From JAKAWQ01 sp963840545 (GTDB lineage: Bacteria > Pseudomonadota > Alphaproteobacteria > Acetobacterales > Acetobacteraceae): a stretch of 64,000 bases of DNA. Under the pieces are notes generated by a model that saw nothing but the letters and a program-made list of their open reading frames with translations, had not been told where the DNA came from and searched no databases. Position numbers and translations under genes: made by a program. How positions within the stretch are numbered: position 1 is the first letter of the stretch; each line of letters starts with the position of its first letter. Location: assembly GCA_963840545.1 (NCBI GenBank), contig CAWIZE010000016.1:62001-126000 (forward strand). Reading direction: 5' to 3'. Shown in pieces: positions 51,958 through 61,010 of this stretch.

Positions 51958-52659
51958 ATGCGGCTTATGCGCCAGGGGCCTTTTTCTCGACGGCGCCGGT
52001 TCGATCCGGTGGCCGGCATCGTGCGCCAGGTCGATGCCACGCTGCGCCGGTACTACGGGATCCGCGAATTCACCGACGACCCGCTCTGCATCCTCCGCCT
52101 CTCGCACGAAAAGGCCTGGCGCCCGCTTCTCCTCTCCGACGGCACGCCGATCGCCGCCGGCCAGCCCGTGGGCGAGCTCCATTTCTGGAGCGAGCACATG
52201 CCGGCCTTCCCCCGCGCGGGGCCGGATCTCGGCTGGGCCGTGGAGACCTGCCGGCGGCTCCGGCGCTCCTTCGTCCTGCTCGCGCGCGCCCTCGGAACCG
52301 ACCCGGGCTGGCAGGGCCTCTGCGCCGTCTTCGCCCGCTGGGCCTTCGCCGGCGCCTTCGACGCCACCCACCAGCGCCGGCTGATCGCGGAGTTCGGGCT
52401 CGACATCTTCGCCCCGGACCGGACGGTCACGCACCGGATCCATGACCTGATGCAGGATTTTCTCCTGTGGGGCATGCTGCGGGCCTTCAACCCGGCCGCG
52501 CTGGAGAGCCACGGCTTCTTCCGCTCCCGCCAGGAGCTCTGGAGCTCCCGCCCCGCGCTGCTGGCGCGCTTCGGCAGCGTCGGGCGGCATCTTGCGCCTC
52601 TCCCCGAGCGGCGTATTGATGCGCTGCCCCAAAGAACGGAGGAGAGGCGATGCGCGTGA
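51958..52659 (+). CDS. YkoP-like domain protein, unknown function
   Basis: A 233-residue protein. The first half resembles YkoP-type domains: VDATLRRYYGIREFTDDPLC, then LSDGTPIAAGQPVGELHFWS, a pattern with a conserved GE-LH motif. The rest is helical (WAVETCRRLRRSFVLLARAL). No signal peptide. Its end overlaps the nitrilase start by 10 bases, so the two are co-translated. Function unknown. Confidence 0.75.
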   Translation: MRLMRQGPFSRRRRFDPVAGIVRQVDATLRRYYGIREFTDDPLCILRLSHEKAWRPLLLSDGTPIAAGQPVGELHFWSEHMPAFPRAGPDLGWAVETCRRLRRSFVLLARALGTDPGWQGLCAVFARWAFAGAFDATHQRRLIAEFGLDIFAPDRTVTHRIHDLMQDFLLWGMLRAFNPAALESHGFFRSRQELWSSRPALLARFGSVGRHLAPLPERRIDALPQRTEERRCA

Positions 52660-53486
52660 GCGTGCTGCAGATGAATCCCGGCCACGACAAGGCCGCGAAC
52701 ATTGCGCAGGCGGGCCGCCTGGTGGACGGCGCCGTGGCCTCCGACCGGCCCGACATGCTCGGCCTGCCGGAGATCTGGACCTGCCTCGGCGGGGACCGCG
52801 CGGCGAAATTGGCCCAGGCCGAAGCCCTGCCGCCGCCGGGCTCGAACGAGCCGGGCGGCGCGGCCTACGAGTTCCTCCGCGGTGTCGCGCGCGAGAAGCG
52901 CATCCATGTCCACGGCGGCTCGATCGGCGAGAAGGACGGGGATCGGCTCTTCAATACCACCGTCGTCTTCAGCCCGGACGGAATGGAGATCGCGCGCTAC
53001 CGGAAAATCCACCTCTTCGACATCGTCACCCCCGACGGCACCGGCTATCGCGAGAGCGCCACCTTCGGCGCCGGCGATCAGGTGGTGACGTGCGAGGCGA
53101 ACGGCGTGAAGGTGGGGCTGGCGATCTGCTACGACCTGCGCTTCCCCGAGCTCTTCCTCGCCTTGCGCCGTGCCGGGGCGGAACTGATCTTCCTCCCTGC
53201 GGCCTTCACCCGCGAAACCGGCAAGGACCATTGGGAGGTGCTGCTCCGCGCCCGCGCGATCGAGACGCAGTGCTGGTTCGCGGCCCCCGCCTGCCAGGGC
53301 ATGCACCGGGACGCGAGCGGCGAGCCGCGCTTTACCTACGGCCATTCGCTGCTCTGCGATCCCTGGGGCCTCGTCGTCGCCAAGGCCTCCGACGGCCTCG
53401 GCTGGGCCACCGCGCGCATCGAGACCAGCCTCACCGAGCGGGTGCGCCGGGACATGCCGGTGCTCGCCCACCGCAGGCTGACCTGA
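52650..53486 (+). CDS. carbon-nitrogen hydrolase (nitrilase superfamily, Nit1/deaminated glutathione amidase-like)
   Basis: A 278-residue hydrolase with the E-K-C triad: E41 (GLPEIW), K119 (RYRKIHLFD) and C160 (LAICYDLRFPEL). The Nit2-like CYDLRFPEL motif points to omega-amidase or deaminated-glutathione amidase rather than true nitrilase. Repairing or scavenging amides in the cytoplasm is the likely role. It is followed 20 bases later by nadK. Confidence 0.93.
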   Translation: MRVSVLQMNPGHDKAANIAQAGRLVDGAVASDRPDMLGLPEIWTCLGGDRAAKLAQAEALPPPGSNEPGGAAYEFLRGVAREKRIHVHGGSIGEKDGDRLFNTTVVFSPDGMEIARYRKIHLFDIVTPDGTGYRESATFGAGDQVVTCEANGVKVGLAICYDLRFPELFLALRRAGAELIFLPAAFTRETGKDHWEVLLRARAIETQCWFAAPACQGMHRDASGEPRFTYGHSLLCDPWGLVVAKASDGLGWATARIETSLTERVRRDMPVLAHRRLT

Positions 53487-53506
53487 ACGGCTTCGCCGCG
53501 CCGCGC

Positions 53507-54301
53507 ATGGCCGAGGGCGCGGCGCTTCTGCCCCAGGCGGTGCGGCGCATCGCTATCTTCGCGGCGCCGACCCCGCTGGCAGAGGAGAGCGGTGCCCGCC
53601 TCGCCGCCCGCTACGGGACCTGCACGGCCGACGAGGCCGCGATCGTGGTGGCGCTGGGCGGGGACGGGTTCATGCTCGAGACCCTGCACGCCATGCGGAG
53701 CCGCGGCCTGCCGGTCTATGGCATGAATTGCGGCTCGGTCGGCTTCCTGATGAACGCCTATGCCGAGGAGGGCCTGCCGGAGCGCCTCGCGGCCGCCCAG
53801 ACGACAATCCTCTACCCGCTCCGGATGCGCACGGTGACGATCGAGGGCGAGGCGTCCGAGGCGCTCGCCTTCAACGAGGTGAGCCTGCTTCGCCAGCTGC
53901 GCCAGGGGGCGAAGATCCGCATCACGGTGGACGGCAGGATGCGGCTTCCCGAACTGATGTGCGATGGCGTGCTGGTTTCGACGCCGGCCGGATCGACCGC
54001 CTACAATCTTTCGGCGCACGGGCCGATCGTGCCGCTCTCGGCCAACCTCCTCCCGCTCACGCCGATCAGCGCCTTCCGCCCGCGGCGCTGGCGCGGCGCC
54101 CTCCTGCCGAGCAGCGCCGAGGTGCTGTTCGAGGTGCTGGAGGCGGAGAAGCGCCCGGTCTCGGCCGTCGCGGACTTCACCGAGGTGCGCAACGTGGTGC
54201 GCGTCGCCGTGCGCGAGGACCGCTCGCTCTCGGTCGCGGTGCTGTTCGATCCCGACCAGGCGCTCTCGGAACGGATCGTCGCCGAGCAGTTCACGAGTTG
54301 A
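53507..54301 (+). CDS. nadK: NAD kinase
   Basis: A 264-residue kinase that makes NADP. The diagnostic GGDG motif is at residues 51-54 (VALGGDGFMLETL), followed by GMNCGSVGFLMN, AFNEVSLLRQ and the CDGVLVSTPAGSTAYNLSAH motif. Sequence before MAEGAALLPQAVRRIAIF is not conserved, so the ATG at 53507 fits. A hairpin follows the stop. Confidence 0.95.
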   Translation: MAEGAALLPQAVRRIAIFAAPTPLAEESGARLAARYGTCTADEAAIVVALGGDGFMLETLHAMRSRGLPVYGMNCGSVGFLMNAYAEEGLPERLAAAQTTILYPLRMRTVTIEGEASEALAFNEVSLLRQLRQGAKIRITVDGRMRLPELMCDGVLVSTPAGSTAYNLSAHGPIVPLSANLLPLTPISAFRPRRWRGALLPSSAEVLFEVLEAEKRPVSAVADFTEVRNVVRVAVREDRSLSVAVLFDPDQALSERIVAEQFTS

Positions 54302-54320
54302 CCGGGGGCTGGGCCCCTGG
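54302..54320. repeat. GGGGC/GCCCC hairpin between nadK and cfa
   Basis: CCGGGGGC pairs with GCCCCTGG around a 3-base loop, filling the whole 19-base gap between two convergent genes. Same family as 5643-5760. It could end transcription from both sides. Confidence 0.55.
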
Positions 54321-55580
54321 TCACGCCACCATCGGCTTGCCTGCTGCGCTCTGGGCCAGCTCGGCCGCGGCGATATAGTCGCGCGTGAGCGGCACCGCGG
54401 TCTGCTCGCGCGCGAGCTGGATCTGGAACACCATGTGGCCCTCGCGGCGGAAGGCGAGCTCGGAGCCGACGAGGTAGAACTCCCACATCCGGCAGAACCG
54501 CTCGTCGGTGAGCGCGGCGATCGTGTCGCGGTTGGCGAGGAAGCGGCGGCGCCAGCGCGCCAGCGTCTCGGCGTAGTGCAGGCGCAGGATCTCGATGTCG
54601 GTGACCCAGAGCCCGGTGCGCTCGATCGCCGGCAGGACCTCGGAGAGGGCGGGCGAATAGCCGCCGGGAAAAATATATTTGCCGATCCAGCGGTTGGTCG
54701 CCCCCGGCCCGTCGCTGCGGCCGATCGCATGCAGCAGCGCCACCCCGTCGGGCGCCAGGCAGCGCTTGAGCGCGGCGAAGAAGGTGCCGTAATGGACGAT
54801 GCCGACATGCTCGAACATGCCGACCGAAACGATGCGGTCGAAGCGCTGGTCGAGCGCGCGGTAGTCGAGCAGCTCGAAGCGGACGCGATCGGCGAGCCCG
54901 GCGGCGGCGGCGCGCGCCCGCGCCTCGGCGAGCTGCTCGGAGGAGAGGGTGATGCCGAGCACGCGCGCGCCGTAGTCACGGGCGAGGGTGAGCGCGAGCC
55001 CGCCCCAGCCGCAGCCGATGTCGAGCACCGAAAGATCGCGCCGGTCGAGCAGCAGCTTGGCGGCGATGTGGCGCTTCTTGGCGACCTGCGCCTCGTCGAT
55101 CGTCTCGTCCCCGCGCGGGAAGTAGGCGCAGGAATATTGCCGGTCGCGATCGAGGAACAGGCTGTAGAGCCGGCCGTTGAGATCGTAATGATGGGCAGCG
55201 TTGCGGCGGGCGCGCGGCGCCGGATTGTACTGGGCGAGGGAGCGGATCAGCCGGCCCGCCCAGGCGCGCACCCGCATGATGCGCGTCCCGCCGCCGGCGG
55301 CCATCGTATTGGCGACCAGCAGGTCGAGAAGCTCATAGAGGCTGCACTCGACCGGGACCAGCGTGCCCGCCATGAAGGCCTCGCCGAACGCGAGCGAGGG
55401 GTTGAGCACCAGCCGCCGCACCGTGGCGGCGTCCTTGATCGCGACCGCGGCATGGCCGCCCGCGGAACCTTTGGGGGATCCCTCGTAAAGGGTGACACTG
55501 CGGTCGGGCCAATGGACCGTGAACCGACCTTCGGTGATCAGGCGCCTGAGGAGCGCATCCAACACGCGCTGCATGGGCAT
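54321..55580 (-). CDS. cfa: cyclopropane-fatty-acyl-phospholipid synthase
   Basis: A 419-residue SAM-dependent enzyme that adds a methylene to unsaturated acyl chains of membrane lipids. SAM site VLDIGCGWGGLALTLARDYG near residue 190; conserved VGMFEHVGIVHYG, RWIGKYIFPGGYSP and CRMWEFYLVGSE, plus the helical N-terminal lipid-binding domain. Full length. It helps acid and stress tolerance in acidophilic relatives. ATG at 55580 or 55574. Confidence 0.94.
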   Translation of the reverse strand: MPMQRVLDALLRRLITEGRFTVHWPDRSVTLYEGSPKGSAGGHAAVAIKDAATVRRLVLNPSLAFGEAFMAGTLVPVECSLYELLDLLVANTMAAGGGTRIMRVRAWAGRLIRSLAQYNPAPRARRNAAHHYDLNGRLYSLFLDRDRQYSCAYFPRGDETIDEAQVAKKRHIAAKLLLDRRDLSVLDIGCGWGGLALTLARDYGARVLGITLSSEQLAEARARAAAAGLADRVRFELLDYRALDQRFDRIVSVGMFEHVGIVHYGTFFAALKRCLAPDGVALLHAIGRSDGPGATNRWIGKYIFPGGYSPALSEVLPAIERTGLWVTDIEILRLHYAETLARWRRRFLANRDTIAALTDERFCRMWEFYLVGSELAFRREGHMVFQIQLAREQTAVPLTRDYIAAAELAQSAAGKPMVA

Positions 55581-55666
55581 TCTCGCCGCGGACCTCGTCG
55601 TTGCTGCGGCGGAGCAGTTTGGCGAAACCCGACGCGGACGTCAAAGCCGCCGACGGTCCGGTCGCG

Positions 55667-56221
55667 TCAGGCGGCGGGCTCTTCCTCGGCCTCGGGGAAG
55701 AACGGCTCCTCCGCCGCTGTCGCCGCGGCCGGCCCGCGCTCGCCGCGCGCCTGGCGTTCCGCCTCCTCGGGCGAGCGGGCGACATTGACGGTGACGCCGA
55801 TCGAGACTTCCGGATGCAGAACGACCCGCACCTCGCTGAGGCCGAGGGTCTTGATCGGGTGCTCGAGCTCCACCTGGCTGCGGGCGATCGAAAGACCGGC
55901 CGCGGTGCAGGCGTCGGAGATATCGCGCGCGCTCACCGAGCCGTAGAGGTTTCCCGCCTCGCCCGCCTGGCGGATCACCACCACGGAGAGCCCGGCGACC
56001 CGCTCCGCGACCCGCTGCGCCTCTTCGCGGCGCTTCAGGTTCTGCGCCTCGAGCTCGACGCGCTGGTGCTCGAAGCGGGTGCGGTTCTCCCGGGTGGCGC
56101 GCAGCGCCTTCTTCTGCGGCAGCAGGTAGTTGCGGGCGAAGCCGGGCTTCACCTTCACCACCTCGCCCATCTGCCCGAGCTTCTCCACCCGCTGGAGCAG
56201 GATCACCTCGACGCTGGCCAT
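55667..56221 (-). CDS. rplI: 50S ribosomal protein L9
   Basis: A 184-residue ribosomal protein with the conserved start MASVEVILLQRVEKLGQMGE, then VKVKPGFARNYLLPQKKAL and a long alpha helix to the C-terminal domain (LYGSVSARDISDACTAAGL). The acidic tail (AEEPFFPEAEEEPAA) is usual in alphaproteobacteria. Third gene of rpsF-rpsR-rplI; separated from rpsR by two hairpins. Confidence 0.97.
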   Translation of the reverse strand: MASVEVILLQRVEKLGQMGEVVKVKPGFARNYLLPQKKALRATRENRTRFEHQRVELEAQNLKRREEAQRVAERVAGLSVVVIRQAGEAGNLYGSVSARDISDACTAAGLSIARSQVELEHPIKTLGLSEVRVVLHPEVSIGVTVNVARSPEEAERQARGERGPAAATAAEEPFFPEAEEEPAA

Positions 56222-56236
56222 GGTCGTTCTCCCTTA

Positions 56237-56294
56237 GATCAATATGGCTTCTGGCGGGATCGCGAAGCGATCCGCCGAAGCCATGAAATTGATC
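56237..56294. promoter_or_regulatory. 58-base perfect-ended stem-loop between rpsR and rplI
   Basis: GATCAAT/ATTGATC, ATGGCTTC/GAAGCCAT and GCGGGATCGC/GCGATCCGC stack into one long stem, with small bulges and the loop GAA. In the rpsR-rplI transcript it ends 16 bases before the rplI start, and may set the L9 to S18 ratio or be an RNase processing site. It could also be a mobile palindromic repeat. Confidence 0.6.
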
Positions 56295-56309
56295 GCCAAA
56301 ATATAGTCT

Positions 56310-56340
56310 AGAGCGTGATGACCGAAGGTGGTCACGCTCT
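56310..56340. terminator. hairpin at the end of rpsR
   Basis: AGAGCGTGA (56310-56318) pairs with TCACGCTCT (56332-56340), overlapping the rpsR stop codon. There is no clear U-run on the rpsR side, so it is probably a processing or attenuating structure rather than a full terminator. Confidence 0.4.
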
Positions 56341-56614
56341 AGGCCACGACGTAGGGCAGCAGGGCGAGGAAGCGCGCCCGCTTGATCGCCAGCGCCAGCT
56401 CCCGCTGGCGCTTCGCGGAGACCGCGGTGATGCGGCTCGGCACGATCTTGCCGCGCTCCGAGAGGAAGCGGGAGAGCAGGCGCACGTCCTTGTAGTCGAT
56501 CTTCGGCGCGTTGGGGCCGGAGAACGGGCAGGACTTGCGGCGCCGGTAGAAGGGGCGGCGGGCGCCGACGGCGGGGCGGCGGGCGGCCGGATTGATCTCG
56601 GTCTGATCGGACAT
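56339..56614 (-). CDS. rpsR: 30S ribosomal protein S18
   Basis: A 91-residue basic protein: RRPFYRRRKSCPFSGPN, then DYKDVRLLSRFLSERGKIVP and SRITAVSAKRQRELALAIKR. This is the S18 core, which pairs with S6. It follows rpsF after 3 bases. Confidence 0.97.
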   Translation of the reverse strand: MSDQTEINPAARRPAVGARRPFYRRRKSCPFSGPNAPKIDYKDVRLLSRFLSERGKIVPSRITAVSAKRQRELALAIKRARFLALLPYVVA

Positions 56615-56617
56615 GCT

Positions 56618-57088
56618 CTACTCCTCGCCGGCGGGTTCGGCCGGGCGGAACTCTTCCTCGCGTTCGGGGCGGGCGCGGAACTCCTCGCGATCGTCGTAGC
56701 GGCGGCGCCCGGAATCGAAGCGGCCGGCCGGCTTCGGCCCGCGGAATCCGCGCTCCCGCTCATCCGAGCGGCGGGCGAGAACGGCCGAGGGCGCTTCGTC
56801 GATCGCCTCCACGCGGAGGGTGAGGAACCGGAGCACGTCCTCGTTGATGCGGAGCTGCCGCTCCATCTCGGTGATGGCAGGCGGCGGCGCATCGAGGCCG
56901 AGCAGCAGATAGTGGCCCTTGCGGTTCTTCTTGATCCGATACGCGAGGTTGCGCAGGCCCCAGTATTCGCGCTTCTTGACCGTTCCGCCGCCGGCTTCCA
57001 TGCCGGCGGTGATCTGGTCGGCGAGTGCATCGACCTGCTGCTGGGTCGCGTCGTTGCGCGCGATCAGCACGCATTCATAAAGCGGCAT
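56618..57088 (-). CDS. rpsF: 30S ribosomal protein S6
   Basis: A 156-residue protein starting MPLYECVLIARNDATQQQVD, with RREYWGLRNLAYRIKKNRKG-type core (KKREYWGLRNLAYRIKKNRK) and an Arg/Glu-rich C-terminal extension typical of alphaproteobacteria. AAGGAG precedes the ATG at 57088. First gene of rpsF-rpsR-rplI. Confidence 0.97.
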   Translation of the reverse strand: MPLYECVLIARNDATQQQVDALADQITAGMEAGGGTVKKREYWGLRNLAYRIKKNRKGHYLLLGLDAPPPAITEMERQLRINEDVLRFLTLRVEAIDEAPSAVLARRSDERERGFRGPKPAGRFDSGRRRYDDREEFRARPEREEEFRPAEPAGEE

Positions 57089-57209
57089 CGGGTTCTCCTT
57101 CTGGCTGATTCGGCCCCGAAGCAAAGCTTCCCCCCGATCATCGACCGATTGATGAGGGTTGGGCACAGCGAAGGGCGATGCCGCCACCCTCCGCAAGGAA
57201 GGGCGGCGC

Positions 57210-58025
57210 TTAGCCGAGAGGGGCGGAGAATGCAAGGTCCGTCGGCGCGGGGCAAAGGAGCGCCGGCGCCATCGCCGCGAGATCCGCCCCGGCCACCGAG
57301 CCGGGATGGCGGGTGAGCAGCAGGCATTGCCGGCGGATCGCCTCGCGCACCTTGGCGTCGTGGCGGATGACCCCGGCGAGCGCGGGTGCGGCGCCGAGGA
57401 ACTGGCGGCAGGCGCGTGCCAGCGTGGCGTAGGTGCGCTCGCCGGCGGCGCGGGACGCCGCCTGGTTCACCACCACCCGCGCATCCGCGCTGCCCCCATC
57501 GGCCGCACTCACCTTGAGGACCGCATAGGCATCGGTGAGGCTCGCCGGCTCCTCGGTCGCGACCACCGCCAGCGTGTCCGCCGCCGCCGCGAGCCGCCTT
57601 GTGCCGCGGTCGAGCCCCGCGCCGAGGTCGAGCAGCACTGCCTCGTAGCGCCCGCCGAGCGAAGCAAGGCCCGCGAGCACGCGCTCGAGCGCAGCGGGCG
57701 GCAAGGAGGCGAGCGCACCGGAGCCCGAGCGGCCCGGCAAGATATCGAACCCGCCAGGCTCGCAGGTGCGGATCGCCTCGCCGATTCCCATCGCCCCGGA
57801 GACGACGGAAGAGAGATCCGGGCCGGGCAGGAGCCCGAGCTGGATATCGACATTGGCGAGCCCGAGATCGCCGTCGACGAGGAGCACGCCCCGCCCGGCG
57901 CGGGCGAGCGCGTGGGCGAGCGTGATCGCAAGCCAGGTCTTCCCCACGCCCCCCTTGCCGGAAGCGATGGCGATCAGGCGCGGGGCGGTCGGCGGGCCGG
58001 AGCTGGCTCGGATCATCGGTTTCAT
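57210..58025 (-). CDS. flhG: MinD/ParA-like ATPase FlhG (FleN)
   Basis: A 271-residue P-loop ATPase with the deviant Walker A SGKGGVGKTWLAITLAHALA near residue 22, VDGDLGLANVDIQLG and DLGAGLDRG. It limits flagellar number with FlhF. It follows flhF with ATGA overlap and ends the flagellar operon in this window. Confidence 0.9.
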   Translation of the reverse strand: MKPMIRASSGPPTAPRLIAIASGKGGVGKTWLAITLAHALARAGRGVLLVDGDLGLANVDIQLGLLPGPDLSSVVSGAMGIGEAIRTCEPGGFDILPGRSGSGALASLPPAALERVLAGLASLGGRYEAVLLDLGAGLDRGTRRLAAAADTLAVVATEEPASLTDAYAVLKVSAADGGSADARVVVNQAASRAAGERTYATLARACRQFLGAAPALAGVIRHDAKVREAIRRQCLLLTRHPGSVAGADLAAMAPALLCPAPTDLAFSAPLG

Positions 58026-58906
58026 TCTCCGTGGCGGGCTGCCCGCAGCAGCCGCTCGGCGAGGAAGGCGGGGGTGATCGGGGCGAGGCCGTCCGCCGCA
58101 CCGGGCCCGATGCCGGCCTCCGCGAGGGCCAGGCGGCCGGCATGGGCGGCGGCGAGGACGCCGCCCAGCCGCCGGGCGAGATCGAGCCGGGTCGGCAGCA
58201 GCAGCGAGGCGCCGATGGCGGCGAAGGCCGAGGCAAGATCGGCGGCCTCGGCCGGGTCGAGCCCGGCCGGCAAAACGAGCCCGACCACCGCCCCGGCGGT
58301 CGCGGCCAGCGCCGCCATCGCCTCACGCTCGCCCGCGTCGAACGGATCGCCTCCCGGCGCGTCGATCAGCACCGGCGCGCCCCCCCGCCGCCCGGCGAGC
58401 GCGCGTCCGAGCCGCAGCGGATCGCCGGCACCGACGAGCGGCGTGCCGAGCAGTCGGGTGAGTGCTGCCAGCTGTTCATGGGCGCCGGCGCGGCGGATGT
58501 CGGTGCTGATGACGAGCGGCTCCGTGCCGTCCATCACGAGGCGGGTGGCGAGCCGGGCGATGGTCAGCGTCTTGCCCGCGCCCGGCGGCCCGACCAGCAG
58601 CAGCGGATCGGCCCCGGGCGCCAGCGCCAGCGGGGCGAAGGCGAGGGTCTGGGCGAGCGCCTGCTCGAGCGGCCCCTCGGCGAGCCGCCCGGCGAGCCGA
58701 GCCGGCACCCGATGCCAGGCGAGCGCCGCCGCGCACCCGGGCGGTTCGCCCAAGGTCGCCTCGTCGGCCGGCTCGAGGGCGGCGGAAACCTCGATCCCGC
58801 CGCCGACGCGCCGGCTGCCGAGGATCAGCGCCTCGGGGCCGAGCTCGGCGCGGATCGCCGCCATCGCCTCGCGCATGCCGGCGGCGCGATAGAGCTTCAG
58901 CTGCAT
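58022..58906 (-). CDS. flhF: flagellar biosynthesis GTPase FlhF
   Basis: A 294-residue SRP-type GTPase starting MQLKLYRAAGMREAMAAIRA. P-loop GPPGAGKTLTIARLATRL, then STDIRRAGAHEQLAAL and LIDAPGGDPFD in the G3 position. The second basic domain is short. FlhF recruits the first flagellar parts to the pole. Coupled to flhG. Confidence 0.9.
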   Translation of the reverse strand: MQLKLYRAAGMREAMAAIRAELGPEALILGSRRVGGGIEVSAALEPADEATLGEPPGCAAALAWHRVPARLAGRLAEGPLEQALAQTLAFAPLALAPGADPLLLVGPPGAGKTLTIARLATRLVMDGTEPLVISTDIRRAGAHEQLAALTRLLGTPLVGAGDPLRLGRALAGRRGGAPVLIDAPGGDPFDAGEREAMAALAATAGAVVGLVLPAGLDPAEAADLASAFAAIGASLLLPTRLDLARRLGGVLAAAHAGRLALAEAGIGPGAADGLAPITPAFLAERLLRAARHGE

Positions 58907-58907
58907 C

Positions 58908-61001
58908 TCAGATCGTGCTCACCGTCCGGATGCGGGCGCGGGGAAAGATTTCTCCCTGCGCCAGCACCGGGGTCGCCGGGCGCAGCCGCTCGATCACCGC
59001 GCGGACATGGGCGCGGATCGGGCCCGAGGTCAGCAGCACGGGCGCCTCGCCGGCGCTCGCCGCGGCGTCGAAGGCGGTGCGCACCTTCTGCATGAACTCC
59101 GTCAGACGCGCCGGCGGGATGGCGAGCTGGCGGTCCTCCGGCGGGCCGGTGAGGGCCTGGGCGAAGGCCTCCTCCCATTCCGGCGAAAGGGTGATCAGCG
59201 GCAGGTAGCCGGACGGCCCGGCATGGCTGTCGCAGAGCTGGCGCGCGAGCCGCATCCGCACGTGCTGGACGAGCGGCGGCAGCGAGCGGGCGCCGCCGCT
59301 CGCCGCCTCGTGGATGCCCTCGAGGATGGTCGGCAGGTCGCGGATCGAGACCCGCTCGGCGAGCAGCGCCTGCAGCACCCGCTGCACGCCGCCGACCGAG
59401 ATCTGGCTCGGGATAAGGTCGGCGACCAGCTTCTGCTGCTCGCGCGGCAGCTCGTCGAGCAGCTTCTGCGTCTCGCTGTAGGACAGAAGCTCGGCCATGG
59501 TCTGCTTCACCACCTCGGTGAGGTGGGTGGTGAGCACGCTCGCGGGATCGACCACGGTCGCGCCGCGAAACAGCGCCTCCTCCTTGCGCGCGGGCTCGAT
59601 CCAGAGCGCGGGCAGGCCGAAGGCGGGCTCGTTCGCCCGTTCGCCCGGCAGGTCGGGAACGCCGCCCTTGGGGTCCATCGCCAGCAGCATGGTCGGGCGC
59701 AGCTCGCCGCGGCCGGCCTCGATCTCCTTGATGCGGATCAGGTAGCTGTCCGGTGCCAGCTGCATGTTGTCCTGGATGCGGACGGGGGGCAGGACGAAGC
59801 CCATCTCGGCGGCGATGGTGCGGCGCAGCCCCTTGATCTGCTCGGTCAGCCGCGCCTGCTCGCCGCCGGCGAGTGCCAGCAGCCCGTAGCCGAGCTCGAG
59901 CCGGATCAGGTCGATGCGCAGGGTCTCGCTGATCGGCGGCTCGCTTGGCCTGAGCGGCGCGGCCGGCGGGGCCGGGGCATCGCCGGGCGGGGGGTTGCGG
60001 GCGCGGAAATAGGCCCCCGCGCCGGAAAGGCCCGCCAGCGCGAGGAACGGAAAGGCCGGCAGGCCGGGCATCAGGGCGAGCACGGTCGCCGCCCCGGCGG
60101 CGAGCGCGAGCGGCTTGGGGCTGCCGCCGAGCTGGCGGATGAGCGCGCGGTCCGCGGTCCCCTCGGTGCTGCCCTTGGTGATGACGATGCCGGCGGCGAC
60201 CGAGACGAGCAGGGCCGGGATCTGCGAGACGAGCCCCTCGCCGACGGTGAGCCGGGTGAAGGTATGTGCCGCCTCGGCGAACGGCATGCCGTGCTGGACG
60301 ATGCCGATCGCAAGCCCGCCCACGATGTTGATGCCGGTGATGATCACCGCCGCGACGGCGTCCCCGCGGACGAATTTCGACGCCCCGTCCATGGCGCCGA
60401 AGAAGCCGCTCTCCTGCTCGAGCTCGCTGCGGCGGCGGCGGGCCACCTTCTCGTCGATGTGCCCGGCCGAGAGCTCGGCGTCGATCGCCATCTGCTTGCC
60501 GGGGATCGCATCGAGGCTGAAGCGCGCCGCGACTTCGGCGATGCGGCCCGAGCCCTTGGTGATGACCATGAAGTTCACGACCAGCAGGATCGCGAACACG
60601 ATCAGGCCGATCACCACGTCCCCGCCCATCAGGAAGCCGCCGAAGGCCGCGACGACCTGGCCGGCGGCATCCGTGCCCGCGCTGCCGCGCGAGAGGATCA
60701 GCCGGGTCGCTGCGATGTCGAGCGAAAGGCGGAGCAGCGTGGTGAGCAGCAGCAGCGTCGGGAAGCTCGTGAAGTCGAGCGGGCGGCGGAGGAAGAGCGC
60801 CACCATCAGGATCAGCACCGAGGCGGTGATCGAGAGCGCGAGCCCGAGATCGATCAGCGGCGTCGGCAGCGGCAGGATCAGGACCGCGAGCAGGGCGACG
60901 ACGCCGATCGCCAGCCCGACATCCGAGCCCGGGGCGTAGCGGCGGACTTTTTCCCGCACCCCGGGCGGGATCAGCCCGGCGGGCAGGCTGAGCGCGGCCA
61001 C
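58908..61001 (-). CDS. flhA: flagellar biosynthesis protein FlhA
   Basis: A 697-residue export-gate protein: eight N-terminal helices (to about residue 330), the FHIPEP signature around RFSLDAIPGKQMAIDAEL, SGFFGAMDGASKFVRGD, and a cytoplasmic C-terminal domain from about 370 that docks export chaperones. It passes flagellar proteins across the inner membrane. One base separates its stop from the flhF start. Confidence 0.97.
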   Translation of the reverse strand: MAALSLPAGLIPPGVREKVRRYAPGSDVGLAIGVVALLAVLILPLPTPLIDLGLALSITASVLILMVALFLRRPLDFTSFPTLLLLTTLLRLSLDIAATRLILSRGSAGTDAAGQVVAAFGGFLMGGDVVIGLIVFAILLVVNFMVITKGSGRIAEVAARFSLDAIPGKQMAIDAELSAGHIDEKVARRRRSELEQESGFFGAMDGASKFVRGDAVAAVIITGINIVGGLAIGIVQHGMPFAEAAHTFTRLTVGEGLVSQIPALLVSVAAGIVITKGSTEGTADRALIRQLGGSPKPLALAAGAATVLALMPGLPAFPFLALAGLSGAGAYFRARNPPPGDAPAPPAAPLRPSEPPISETLRIDLIRLELGYGLLALAGGEQARLTEQIKGLRRTIAAEMGFVLPPVRIQDNMQLAPDSYLIRIKEIEAGRGELRPTMLLAMDPKGGVPDLPGERANEPAFGLPALWIEPARKEEALFRGATVVDPASVLTTHLTEVVKQTMAELLSYSETQKLLDELPREQQKLVADLIPSQISVGGVQRVLQALLAERVSIRDLPTILEGIHEAASGGARSLPPLVQHVRMRLARQLCDSHAGPSGYLPLITLSPEWEEAFAQALTGPPEDRQLAIPPARLTEFMQKVRTAFDAAASAGEAPVLLTSGPIRAHVRAVIERLRPATPVLAQGEIFPRARIRTVSTI

Positions 61002-61010
61002 CGGAAACCC

